A stretch of 64,000 nt of DNA, from the NCBI RefSeq assembly GCF_012396615.1, contig NZ_JAAXPV010000001.1, forward strand, positions 124,001-188,000, in the 5' to 3' direction. How positions within the stretch are numbered: the stretch's first letter is position 1; every line of letters begins with the position of its first letter. The translations under genes and the position numbers were made by a program. Below, in pieces: positions 26,186 to 36,210 of the stretch. Below the pieces are notes generated by a model. It was not told the DNA's origin. It searched no databases and worked only from the letters and a program-made list of their open reading frames with translations. The stretch is from Rothia terrae. Its GTDB lineage: Bacteria; Actinomycetota; Actinomycetes; Actinomycetales; Micrococcaceae.

Positions 26186-28206
26186 CGAGTAAGTTCTGAC
26201 TCCGTATGCTTATCGAAAGTATTCTTCCAGGCCTCGTAGGACGCGACATCCTGCGCTGCATTGCGGTACTGTGCGCGGAGCTTTGCCCAGTCTTTGAATA
26301 GCTTGGCGTGCAATGACGCTGCCTTAGCTAGCTTTGAACGAAGCTCCTTAGGATCGCGCTTGTACCAGAAAACACCGGTACCCTCAGCGTTGGTCACGAG
26401 CAATGAATCAAAGCGCGACACAGTCCACCAACGGTTTTCCTGGTAAGACAGCTGAATCTGCGGGTTTTGCTGAGCCTGTTCGTCAACGGGCACGAATGCC
26501 TGACGTCCAACAGTCTTAGCTGCCCAGGGCAAAAGCTTGCCGTAGGACGGTGGTGAGAAGTTGCGACGCCCCTTGAACGGGGGCTTCTTGCTCTTGGGCG
26601 CAGGGTAGGCATCGATATCGCTTTTCAGCTGAGCGTCAATGTAGTTCTTCGCCTTGCCACGAATAACAGGCAGACGCTCACTCAATGACTCGTGCAGATG
26701 CTCAGGACCCGACAGAAGGTCTTCAAGCGCCATCAGGCGTCCTTCTTCGGTGTAGTACTGCATGCTGAGAGCGTGCTTGACGTCCAAGAACAGTGATTCA
26801 CGCATGACTGAACCGCCCTTTTCGAACGGTGAGTGGATTAATGCGGTAATCAGGCGGTTACGTTCGTGGAAATAAGCCTGCCAGCCAACGGAGTCGTCCT
26901 TATCGGTCCAGGAAACGTGCCAAAGACCGGCACCGGGGAATGAAACCGTTGCGATGCCCGCTTCTTTAGCGCGTAGACCGTACTCAGCATCGTCCCACTT
27001 GAGGAACAGCGGCAAAGACAGACCAATCTTGTTGATGACCTCAGTCGGAATGAGGCACATCCACCAACCGTTATAGTCAACGTCTACACGGCGATGCAAC
27101 CAGTGAGTATTGCGCAGGTTTGAGCGACCCAAGTCGTGACCCAAGCTCATGTCATCGTGCGGACGATCGTAGAAAGTACGCCACGGATTGACGACTTCAC
27201 CGAATGCGTGAAGAACAGTGCGGTCGTACATGTCGAACATGTGACCACCCACAATGGTGGGGTTCTTGCAGTAGTCCGCGAAGGTGATAAGGCGCAAAAT
27301 CGACTCAGGCTCAACAACCACGTCGTCGTCCAACAACAGCACGTAATCGCTGCCGTTGTTCACAGACTCATACATACCGCGGGCAAAACCGCCAGAACCA
27401 CCCAGGTTACCCTGGTTGATGATGCGGAACTTTCCGGCCAGAGGAGCTACAACCTCTTCAAAATCAGGGTGATCCTGAACCTTATCGGTGCCCTGATCAA
27501 CGATCAGAAGCTCCTTGACAGAATCAAAAACATCGATATTCTCGCCCAAAACACGGATGTTATCGATGCAGTATGACACCTTGTTCATAGTAGTAATCTG
27601 AACAGTTGCCTTACCGCCAGCATCACCGGTTCGAGGAGTAATATCGCCCAGCCAGTTAGCCTCAACCAGTTCAAGATCCCCGCGAGAAGCGTCCAAATCG
27701 AACCAGTACCAGCCACCATCACCAAACGGGTTTAAAGTAAGTTCAAAAACTGACTCCTGGCGACCTGACACAACATTGGCGTCAACGCGCTGAATAACAC
27801 CGCGAGCATTAGACTTGTACACCACAATCATGCCCTCGCCCTCAGTTTTCACGCTGAGGTAGACAGTGCGCAGCTCAGTCCAACGACGCCAGTAGGAAGC
27901 AGGAAACGCGTTGAAGTAGGTACCAAAAGACAAAGACTTGCCCTGCGCTACCTGAGTTGAACGACGTCCCAAAACATCGCCTGCATCTGCCGGTTGACTT
28001 GAGCTGGCCTTCGACTGTTCCTGAGCCGCAGCAGCTTGAGCAAAAGTCTTTGAAGAATCGCCATCTTCACGCGTCGGCAACTGTACACCGGTCGCAGCAC
28101 CAGCATCCACGTACAGCGGAATGACATCGGTCTGAACAGCATCAGGCAAAATGACGCGCTGCAAGGTACGCAAAGTAGAAGTATCGACAGTTGTTGTAAC
28201 TGACAT
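26182..28206 (-). CDS. glfT2: Galactofuranosyltransferase GlfT2
   Basis: A 674-residue glycosyltransferase that polymerises galactofuranose from UDP-Galf. It shares clear landmarks with the mycobacterial enzyme: FGTYFNAFPASYWRRWTELR near the N-terminal beta domain, VDQGTDKVQDHPDFEE, NLGGSGGFARGMYE, the catalytic metal motif LLDDDVVVEPESILR, RRVDVDYNGWWMCLIP and the C-terminal WHVSWTDKDDSVGWQAYFHERNRL with its Trp/His base region. The N terminus carries an extra low-complexity stretch (about residues 45-75, Ser/Ala/Gln rich). It is 24 bases after glf. No GlfT1 initiator is in the window. Confidence 0.92.
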   Translation of the reverse strand: MSVTTTVDTSTLRTLQRVILPDAVQTDVIPLYVDAGAATGVQLPTREDGDSSKTFAQAAAAQEQSKASSSQPADAGDVLGRRSTQVAQGKSLSFGTYFNAFPASYWRRWTELRTVYLSVKTEGEGMIVVYKSNARGVIQRVDANVVSGRQESVFELTLNPFGDGGWYWFDLDASRGDLELVEANWLGDITPRTGDAGGKATVQITTMNKVSYCIDNIRVLGENIDVFDSVKELLIVDQGTDKVQDHPDFEEVVAPLAGKFRIINQGNLGGSGGFARGMYESVNNGSDYVLLLDDDVVVEPESILRLITFADYCKNPTIVGGHMFDMYDRTVLHAFGEVVNPWRTFYDRPHDDMSLGHDLGRSNLRNTHWLHRRVDVDYNGWWMCLIPTEVINKIGLSLPLFLKWDDAEYGLRAKEAGIATVSFPGAGLWHVSWTDKDDSVGWQAYFHERNRLITALIHSPFEKGGSVMRESLFLDVKHALSMQYYTEEGRLMALEDLLSGPEHLHESLSERLPVIRGKAKNYIDAQLKSDIDAYPAPKSKKPPFKGRRNFSPPSYGKLLPWAAKTVGRQAFVPVDEQAQQNPQIQLSYQENRWWTVSRFDSLLVTNAEGTGVFWYKRDPKELRSKLAKAASLHAKLFKDWAKLRAQYRNAAQDVASYEAWKNTFDKHTESELTR

Positions 28207-28230
28207 AAGTTTTTACAATCCTTTAGAAAA

Positions 28231-29499
<1,269 letters not shown>

Positions 29500-29524
29500 T
29501 TAGTAAGGGAACTTATATCAATAA

Positions 29525-29542
29525 GTGCACATTTATGTGTAC
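29525..29542. promoter_or_regulatory. Inverted repeat in the glf promoter region
   Basis: GTGCACAT-TT-ATGTGTAC, eight-base arms with one mismatch, about 107 bases upstream of the glf start. TATAAG, a possible -10, lies nearer the gene. It could be an operator. Confidence 0.4.
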
Positions 29543-29741
29543 CTATAAAACTACCGGAATTTTTGAATCGATATCACTTGATGCCGCGCATTTCGATGTG
29601 ATTCTTAGAGAACTCTATGGTTGGCGGATGTCCTGAGCACGAGAAGAGCCGCAATCCGTATGACGTATTTATGACAAAAATTCCCGGTTTTAGAGCTCGA
29701 TTGTGGACACACAACCTGTACCCTCTATCAGATAGCGTGAG

Positions 29742-29750
29742 TTATCCACA
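29742..29750 (+). promoter_or_regulatory. DnaA-box sequence upstream of the EssC-like gene
   Basis: Perfect TTATCCACA in the intergenic region. The function is unproven. Confidence 0.4.
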
Positions 29751-29802
29751 GACTCACAGGCCGCCTCTTGCAACTCACCTCATCTTCGCGTCGTATAGAG
29801 CT

Positions 29803-32800
29803 ATGAAACTGAGGATTTTCGTAGAGATCACCCGTGGTATTTGGGAGCCATTTGAATTTGAGGCTGCTGACGCTAGCCCCGGCGGCAAACTGTGCGCACT
29901 GCTCGATGATGTATTTGGTCGCCGCTCTCAATGGTGGGTGCAAGACACTCCACTTGATCAATGCACTGTAGGGCTCGCGCCGCTGACAGACGGAGCTGAA
30001 ATATCTCGCATCCCCTCAGCCGCCTCTAACCATCACTCAGAAATTGCGTCTTTAGAGGTTTTACATGGCCCGGATGCCGGTACCCGCTACCCCCTCCATC
30101 GTGGCGTATACTCTCTTGGCAAATTCCAATGCGATCTCACTATCGCAGATGATGCACTGGAACCGCGTCGCGGGTATCTGCATGTTCTCGAATCGGGCTT
30201 CCAGTGGCAGACTGGCCAGAAATTTGAACAGGTAACAGCCAACGAACACTTCACCGTTGGTGCTACTACGCTCATCATTTCTACGAAAGGCCCTCAGCCT
30301 TCACCAACCGTCTCAGTTGCCCCGGTGCAGCTCGATCTCAACCCGCCGCGCAGTCTTACGTTGACCCTCGTCATGATCAGTGTACCCTTGCTCGCCGGAA
30401 TCATCGTCTCATGGCTAACACACAACTGGCTTTTTATGGTGATGAGTCTGGTTACCACTGTGGTGATGGGCACTCACTTGATTGCGCAGGGAGGCAGCAG
30501 CAGAAAAACGCGCCAGGCGCTTGCACAAGCGTCCGCTAAGGAGCAAGACCACATCAGCGCGTACCCTTCTTTAGGAGCGATAGCTCAGTCTCTAGGTTCT
30601 GCACCGCAGCAATACTTTTCGCTCGGTTTACATCATCGTCCAGCTAACATTCGTGGCCGCAATATCGACCGCTACACGATTCCCCAGCAACATGACATCC
30701 TCTGCCTCCTACCTCTGCACCAGGGGCTCACCTACCTCATCAACGTCGATGAGGCCGTACAGCGCAGCATCCTCATGCAAATCATCTGTACAACAAAGTA
30801 TTCCATTGCAATCGATGAGACATTAGTTCAGCAAAACCCGAAGCTCCACAGCCTTTACGGTTTGCGAAATGTCGAAATTCTGCCGACACACCAGCACGAA
30901 AGTCAGGCAGATATCATCTGGCATGCATCAGCACGCACCTTGAAAAAATCGGCCCAGCAGTCCGTCTTTAGAATTGCTTCAAACACACTAGAGCACCGCA
31001 TTGAGCCCGCCACTGACATCATTATTTCTTTACAGGCGAATCATCGATACATCCAAATTCAGCAGATTCATGAGCATGAAGAAGTTTTAGTACCGGGGCT
31101 GTCCGTAGACCGTACCTTAGAGGTATGTGCAGACGGCATCAGCACCTCCGCATTTCAAACCGCGCTACACACAGCAACTCAATCTTCAGGCACGCTCGCT
31201 CATGGCTCAGACCTCAGCCCTCACGGTCGTCCACACCGTTTCTCGTCCTTGCGAGACCTGGCAACAGAGACACGGCAGCAACGCTGGCATGAAACCTACT
31301 ATCAGAACGAGCTCAACCTGCACATCGGTTTAGGATGCGAGAGCCTGAACGCTACGCTCCACGGTCCGCATTTCTTACTCGGCGGTACGACCGGTGCCGG
31401 AAAATCCCAGTTGTTGAGATCCATCATCCTATCCTTAGCGGCACAATATTCACCGCGTCGCTGTTCATTCCTTCTGATTGATTTCAAAGGCTCCGCAGGT
31501 TTAGGGCCGCTAAATGAGCTCCCTCATTCTCTGGGGCTTCTCAGCGATTTTGATATCGCAGCTGTCAAGCGTGCTCTAGCTTTCCTCACTGCCAACCTTA
31601 AACGCCGCGAATCCCTTTTTGCGGCTCTTGGCATCAGTTCATACCGTGACTACGTCAGCATCCGACGAAAGACACAGGAGCCGTTGGAGTTCAGCGAGAT
31701 TTTTATCGTTGTCGATGAATTCAAAATGCTGGTTGAATCTATGCCAGAAGCTATGACGGAACTTCTGAAAGTGGCAACTATTGGACGCTCACTCGGAGTT
31801 CACCTGGTGCTCGCCACCCAGAGACCGCAGGGCGCTGTCTCGCAAGATATTCGGGCAAATATTGCAACGACTATCGCACTGCGAGTATCCAGCGAACAAG
31901 ATTCACACAATCTTATTGGTGGCCCGGCAGCATCCTCGATCTCAGCTTCTACCCCGGGTGCCGGCTATATTAAAACTCCAGAAGCCAGTCCGGTGGCTTT
32001 TCAGGCTCCCCTGATTGATCAGGTACCACAGCTGAATAATGATGCCGTCAGTCTGACTAACCTCAGGACGAAATCTGAGGTGCCAAAAATTGCTCGCTCA
32101 GATGAACATGAAGACCAGGTGCTTCAGCGCATCGTTGCAGCCTACACCCGAGGTATTGCAGAGCACGGCTCACAGAATCTTATTCCGGCGCCGCTTGTTG
32201 CACCTTTGCAGCCTGAGCAGAACCAGCTTTATGCAGGCCAGCTGTATTTAGGTCTGCACGAAAATCCTGCTGCCGGATTCATAGAGAACCTCATCTGGGA
32301 GCCAACTACGCACGGATCTCTTCATCTCGTAGCTGATAGTGCTCTCCGTCAGTCCGTTGAACTTTCCATCGTGCAGCAGTGGTCTCACTCAGATACGGCG
32401 TGCACCATTTTCACCGCGGATGGAAATTTCTATCGGCAACTCAAAGCAGCTAGCCCTGTTACACACTGCATATTAGGCCTACAGGATATTGATTTCCTGC
32501 ACGAAATTATCGATTATCTACTCACGAAAAATACTCTTCCCGCCGGAATCATCATTGACGGGCTAGACGTCCTGCTAGAAGAAACGATGCGGTCGCCGGA
32601 TCTCCAGCTCAAGCTCCTTCAGCTACTTCAGGACGGACATCGTTCAGGAATCAGCGTGGTGACGTCTTCCCATCTATCGCTCAGAGGTAAATTTGCTACC
32701 GCCGTTTCGAATACAGCAATACATGAAAGTTCTTACACTCAGGATCTCTCAATACTTAAACCGCGCACTGAAATACCACCGCTTCCTCATCAATGGAAAA

Positions 32801-33090
32801 TGCTAGGCGAAATTGTGCGAGAAAAACTTCAAAACGACCCCAGAAGCAATGCCGTCTTAACGGTTCAAAAAGCCGACCAGCTGTGTCCTTTATCAGCCGT
32901 GCTCAATCAGCTACCTATTGTAATCTTTGATCAAGACATTCCGCGAACGGTACCTGCAAACCCCCATGATTTTCTCCTAGGAATAGATAGCCACTCCAAA
33001 CCTGTCTATATTCGAAATGAAGGCTCTAAGTTCTTCTGTATCGCAGGCAAAAAATCATCGGGAAAACCTCTGCTCTCAGCGCGCTCATAG
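29803..33090 (+). CDS. EssC/FtsK-SpoIIIE-like ATPase with FHA domain (main fragment; frameshift in third ATPase domain)
   Basis: A large membrane ATPase resembling type VII secretion EssC. The first 80 residues look ubiquitin-like (MKLRIFVEITRGIWEPFEF); an FHA-like domain follows (about 90-165; DAGTRYPLHRGVYSLGKFQC, LTIADDALEPRRGYLHV). Two adjacent membrane helices come next (about 190-230), then tandem ATPase domains. Domain 1 is intact (GGTTGAGKSQLLRS; Walker B IFIVVDEFKML). Domain 2 has lost its P-loop but keeps GIIIDGLDVL. Domain 3 starts at GKKSSGK, where the frame breaks; the next fragment continues it. ATG 29803 fits the domain start better than the upstream open frame. No WXG100 substrates or other Ess genes lie nearby. 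Confidence 0.75.
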   Translation: MKLRIFVEITRGIWEPFEFEAADASPGGKLCALLDDVFGRRSQWWVQDTPLDQCTVGLAPLTDGAEISRIPSAASNHHSEIASLEVLHGPDAGTRYPLHRGVYSLGKFQCDLTIADDALEPRRGYLHVLESGFQWQTGQKFEQVTANEHFTVGATTLIISTKGPQPSPTVSVAPVQLDLNPPRSLTLTLVMISVPLLAGIIVSWLTHNWLFMVMSLVTTVVMGTHLIAQGGSSRKTRQALAQASAKEQDHISAYPSLGAIAQSLGSAPQQYFSLGLHHRPANIRGRNIDRYTIPQQHDILCLLPLHQGLTYLINVDEAVQRSILMQIICTTKYSIAIDETLVQQNPKLHSLYGLRNVEILPTHQHESQADIIWHASARTLKKSAQQSVFRIASNTLEHRIEPATDIIISLQANHRYIQIQQIHEHEEVLVPGLSVDRTLEVCADGISTSAFQTALHTATQSSGTLAHGSDLSPHGRPHRFSSLRDLATETRQQRWHETYYQNELNLHIGLGCESLNATLHGPHFLLGGTTGAGKSQLLRSIILSLAAQYSPRRCSFLLIDFKGSAGLGPLNELPHSLGLLSDFDIAAVKRALAFLTANLKRRESLFAALGISSYRDYVSIRRKTQEPLEFSEIFIVVDEFKMLVESMPEAMTELLKVATIGRSLGVHLVLATQRPQGAVSQDIRANIATTIALRVSSEQDSHNLIGGPAASSISASTPGAGYIKTPEASPVAFQAPLIDQVPQLNNDAVSLTNLRTKSEVPKIARSDEHEDQVLQRIVAAYTRGIAEHGSQNLIPAPLVAPLQPEQNQLYAGQLYLGLHENPAAGFIENLIWEPTTHGSLHLVADSALRQSVELSIVQQWSHSDTACTIFTADGNFYRQLKAASPVTHCILGLQDIDFLHEIIDYLLTKNTLPAGIIIDGLDVLLEETMRSPDLQLKLLQLLQDGHRSGISVVTSSHLSLRGKFATAVSNTAIHESSYTQDLSILKPRTEIPPLPHQWKMLGEIVREKLQNDPRSNAVLTVQKADQLCPLSAVLNQLPIVIFDQDIPRTVPANPHDFLLGIDSHSKPVYIRNEGSKFFCIAGKKSSGKPLLSARS

Positions 33091-33548
33091 CCCTTAATCC
33101 GCATCAAGAATTCATCACCGTAGACGGGTGTAAAGTACCTAGCGCAACAGCCCTTAAACAGGTGCTCTCTAGTGTGCCACAGAGCGAACAAAAAGCACTT
33201 TTGATTGATAATTTGCAAGTGTTAGATGCCCAATGCCAAAACGTTGTCATCAACGCGAGCGCCTTATTTCAGCATGTTTTTATAGCTTTCACATCGTGGA
33301 AGAGATGGCACAGCTCGCCTCTGCTTTCAAAGCTTGCAGGAACAAGCAAAGGAATTGTTCTGCAACCGGCAACCGCCTCCGATCTTGAAATTTTCACGAT
33401 GGGAGATCTACCGCTGACCCTCAAGACCGATGGGGCTTTACCTGCAGGACGAGCGATTTATATAGAGTCCGCATCAGCCCGTGCCTTTCAAGTGGCAAAG
33501 TGCACGCCTATTAGCGGTCCTGTCCCAGAGGCGGAAGATTGCTATTGA
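33063..33548 (+). pseudogene. Displaced C-terminal fragment of the EssC-like ATPase
   Basis: In the frame shifted by one base, the sequence after the A run at 33063-33066 reads KTSALSALIALNPHQEF and continues without a stop through VLSSVPQSEQKALLIDNLQVL to a TGA at 33548. Adding a single A restores the Walker A of ATPase domain 3 (GKKSSGKTS) and gives one continuous protein of about 1248 residues from 29803. The break therefore lies exactly inside a P-loop, in a homopolymer. Its last 38 bases overlap the 3' end of the convergent gene. Confidence 0.75.
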
Positions 33549-33915
33549 TACGCAGGTGATTCATGACCGGAGTCGAAAAGAGCAAAAGCAATGCAGCACC
33601 CGATACAACCACTACCGGGATGCCGATTCCGGGTTGTCCACCCAAGGCTGTCTGAGTGCCAATAATGACGCCAAAGACCTGCCAAATAAGCGTTAATGCT
33701 CGAGAGAACAAGCGTCCTTTTCGCATCCCCGCCATTGCTACTGCCAAAGCTCCTGCAATGAGGACGAAAGCGACGGCTAATAAAATAGCTGATGTTACCG
33801 ACTCACCAGGGGTATGAGCAGCGCTGACGACCATCAAAACAGCGATAGCGAGCACCGCTAGAACCTCAAGTGCCATCAACGACAAAATAACTTTGACTGG
33901 AGCTGGTAACCGCAC
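33511..33915 (-). CDS. Hypothetical four-helix membrane protein
   Basis: A protein of about 134 residues from GTG 33915, chosen because GGAAAGG precedes it by 8 bases; the frame is open to 34002, where a Cys-rich start looks unlikely. Four hydrophobic segments are visible (VILSLMALEVLAVLAIAVLMVVSA, SAILLAVAFVLIAGALAVAMAGM, LTLIWQVFGVIIGTQTALGG, IPVVVVSGAALLLLFSTPVMN). It is convergent with the EssC-like gene and overlaps its end by 38 bases. I do not recognise the family. Confidence 0.6.
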   Translation of the reverse strand: MRLPAPVKVILSLMALEVLAVLAIAVLMVVSAAHTPGESVTSAILLAVAFVLIAGALAVAMAGMRKGRLFSRALTLIWQVFGVIIGTQTALGGQPGIGIPVVVVSGAALLLLFSTPVMNHLRINSNLPPLGQDR

Positions 33916-34276
33916 AGCTAATGCCTTTCCATCTTGTTTATAAGTAACTTTCTCGCCACAACACCGGGTGAAATTTATTCTGATGATATATGAAGCTCCC
34001 ATTAGCTTAACGTGTTTGCTCTTAGACCATGAGTTTTATCAACAGCAATTACGCCCACAAATTTCTACTGATAACAGCAATACATTCCTCGTGTGATACA
34101 TAACTCAGGGTTCATGAAGAGTTTTCGACTATAAACCCCTTGTTTACTCTCTGCTTACATGCGAAAGTTATTTAGGTTCAATCCGGCCCCGGTTTTCCAG
34201 GGGCCTGATTTATTGGTGCATCACTTTTATCGCATGTGATGTCGTTCAAGTATTAGTTTATGAGGAGAGCGTGCTC
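33916..34276. other. Intergenic region upstream of whiB1
   Basis: About 360 bases. Near the whiB1 end lies GGCCCC-N9-GGGGCC (34185-34205), a small stem that could sit in the leader. GAGGAG precedes the gene. I see no other gene. Confidence 0.5.
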
Positions 34277-34525
34277 ATGGATTGGCGTAGCCGTGCTGCT
34301 TGCCTGGAAAAGGATCCCGAACTGTTTTTTCCTGTAGGAAACACCGGTCCTGCCCTTTTGCAGATTGAAGAAGCAAAAACGGTTTGCCGTAACTGCACGG
34401 TCATGGACACCTGTTTGCAGTGGGCAATCGAAACCGGACAAGACTCCGGTGTATGGGGTGGAATGAGCGAAGAGGAACGCCGCGCGATGAAACGCCGCGC
34501 AGCACGCGCCCGTCGCGCTTCATAA
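34277..34525 (+). CDS. whiB1: WhiB1-type iron-sulfur transcriptional regulator
   Basis: An 82-residue Wbl protein. Four Fe-S ligands are present (Cys 9; then VCRNCTVMDTC with Cys 37, 40 and 46), followed by the turn GVWGGMSEEERRAMKRRAARARR that binds sigma-A and DNA. DWRSRAACLEKDPELFFP matches WhiB1 rather than other classes. ATG 34277 was chosen as in WhiB1 proteins; GTG 34271 is in frame and closer to GAGGAG. WhiB1 is essential in mycobacteria and responds to nitric oxide. It faces pdtaS, as in M. tuberculosis. Confidence 0.94.
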   Translation: MDWRSRAACLEKDPELFFPVGNTGPALLQIEEAKTVCRNCTVMDTCLQWAIETGQDSGVWGGMSEEERRAMKRRAARARRAS

Positions 34526-34536
34526 CATTACATATG

Positions 34537-34575
34537 AAATGGCGGTAGTTGGATTAGCCAACTACCGCCATTTAT
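34537..34575. terminator. Bidirectional terminator between whiB1 and pdtaS
   Basis: AAATGGCGGTAGTTGG (34537-34552) and CCAACTACCGCCATTT (34558-34573) form a perfect 16-bp stem with a 5-base loop, serving convergent genes. Confidence 0.92.
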
Positions 34576-34576
34576 T

Positions 34577-36142
34577 TTAAGTATGCGCCCCGACCAGGAT
34601 CGCATCGATGATTACTTTTGTACCTCGCGGTTCATTATCTTCCCAACGGATTGATCCGTTGAGTTCGCTTGCCACCAGCGTCCGTACAATTTGCATGCCC
34701 AATCCATCTCCAGAGGATGAGTATGTACCAACACCCGATGACTCAATTTTCTTAACTCCCATGCCACGGCCGTCGTCAGTGATTGTGACGGTCAATGTTT
34801 GCTCTGCTCTCGAATTAACTGAGCGATGAGCATCCATGGTAACGGTGCCGGTTTCGGTGCCAAGTCCGTGCTCAACCGCATTGGCTACAACCTCATTGAT
34901 AACCAGTGCTAAGGGGGTAGCAAATTTACTGGGCAACGCACCAAATTCGCCGGTTAGGACGGTACGAACGTGCTGTCCGGGAGAAGCCAGTTCAGCTGCC
35001 AAATGAAATTGCCGCTCAATCAAACCATCAAAATTTACGTTTTGGGTGAGACCCTGCGATAAAGCTTCATGGACGGTGGCAATTGTTGCAACTCGTCGCA
35101 TCGCCTGTTCAAGCCCCTGACGCGCCTCATCACTTTCCATTCGACGTGCTTGAAGCCGCAACAGAGCTGAGACGGTTTGAAGATTATTTTTGACGCGGTG
35201 GTGGATTTCACGAATCGTCGCGTCCTTAGTCATTAATTCCATTTCACGACGTCGCAGCTCAGTGACATCGCGACAAAGAATAATGGCGCCAAAACGTTCC
35301 TCACCCAGTGCTGTTGCGCGACGAAGCGGTATAGCCCTGAAAGTAACACTCACTGTATGTGTGCGGATCTCAGAGCGCCACGGCATTCTCCCTGCCAACA
35401 CGAGCGGAAGGGTTTCATCAACTTGATCGCCTTGAGGAAGCAAATCTCGGGTAATGGATGTAAGGCTGTGGGTTTCTAGGTCTTCTTCAAACCCCAGGCG
35501 TTTATAAATGGAAACCGCGTTGGGCGATGCGAAAGTAACGTTACCTTCGGCATCTACAGTAATCAGACCATCGCTCACTCGCGGGTTACCTCGCGAAGAC
35601 CCAACGGGCGCAGAAAATTCTGGCCAGATTCCTCTGCTCGTCATCCTCAGCAGTTCGTCTGCGAGCTCTCGGTAGACAAGTTCTACGTGAGTACGCTGGC
35701 GTGGCTTGACGGTTTCTGAGTGCAGAGTAAGAACAGCTAAGGTGCGACCGTTTCGAATCAGAGGTACAGCAGTTGTCTGCATGTCTAGCCCGGCAATAGT
35801 CTCGGAGTCAGCGAACCTTTCGGTTTGTTGGGTCTTCCACACGCGGTGCGCAATTGCACGTAGCTGGGGCTTCATCTGCTGATTGATAAGGTCCTTATAA
35901 AACAGGGTATGCACTGTAGAGGGGCGTACTTGCGCCACCGCCGTGAAGTTACTGTCTTGCGTCGGGCCAACCGGATAATCACGCAAATGCATGACAGTAG
36001 ACTCAAACTGGGTAGGCAACCACAGAACGAGATCACCGTGAGCGGTGTCAGCAATAATCTGCCAATCCCCCACCAGCAAGTGTAACCATTCGGTGTCTCC
36101 TGGGCCGTATTCGGCGGCTTCAAAAATAGGCTTAGTAAACAA
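34577..36142 (-). CDS. pdtaS: Sensor histidine kinase PdtaS-like (GAF, PAS, HisKA_2)
   Basis: A soluble kinase of about 521 residues. N-terminal GAF-like sensor (TEWLHLLVGDWQIIADTAHGDLVLWLP), then a PAS domain (SDGLITVDAEGNVTFASPNA), then the HisKA_2 phosphoacceptor helix (IREIHHRVKNNLQTVSALLRLQ, His in IHHRV) and the HATPase domain (LVINEVVANAVEHGLG, ITDDGRGMG). In mycobacteria PdtaS signals to the RNA-binding antiterminator PdtaR, not seen here. TTG 36142 follows GGAG at 8 bases; ATG 36184 is the alternative start. Confidence 0.87.
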   Translation of the reverse strand: MFTKPIFEAAEYGPGDTEWLHLLVGDWQIIADTAHGDLVLWLPTQFESTVMHLRDYPVGPTQDSNFTAVAQVRPSTVHTLFYKDLINQQMKPQLRAIAHRVWKTQQTERFADSETIAGLDMQTTAVPLIRNGRTLAVLTLHSETVKPRQRTHVELVYRELADELLRMTSRGIWPEFSAPVGSSRGNPRVSDGLITVDAEGNVTFASPNAVSIYKRLGFEEDLETHSLTSITRDLLPQGDQVDETLPLVLAGRMPWRSEIRTHTVSVTFRAIPLRRATALGEERFGAIILCRDVTELRRREMELMTKDATIREIHHRVKNNLQTVSALLRLQARRMESDEARQGLEQAMRRVATIATVHEALSQGLTQNVNFDGLIERQFHLAAELASPGQHVRTVLTGEFGALPSKFATPLALVINEVVANAVEHGLGTETGTVTMDAHRSVNSRAEQTLTVTITDDGRGMGVKKIESSGVGTYSSSGDGLGMQIVRTLVASELNGSIRWEDNEPRGTKVIIDAILVGAHT

Positions 36143-36210
36143 CAGCGCAACTCCAGCTCGTGACAGGCAGAATAATTTGAGCATACCGTGTGTACTGCCC
36201 AGGAGTCGAT

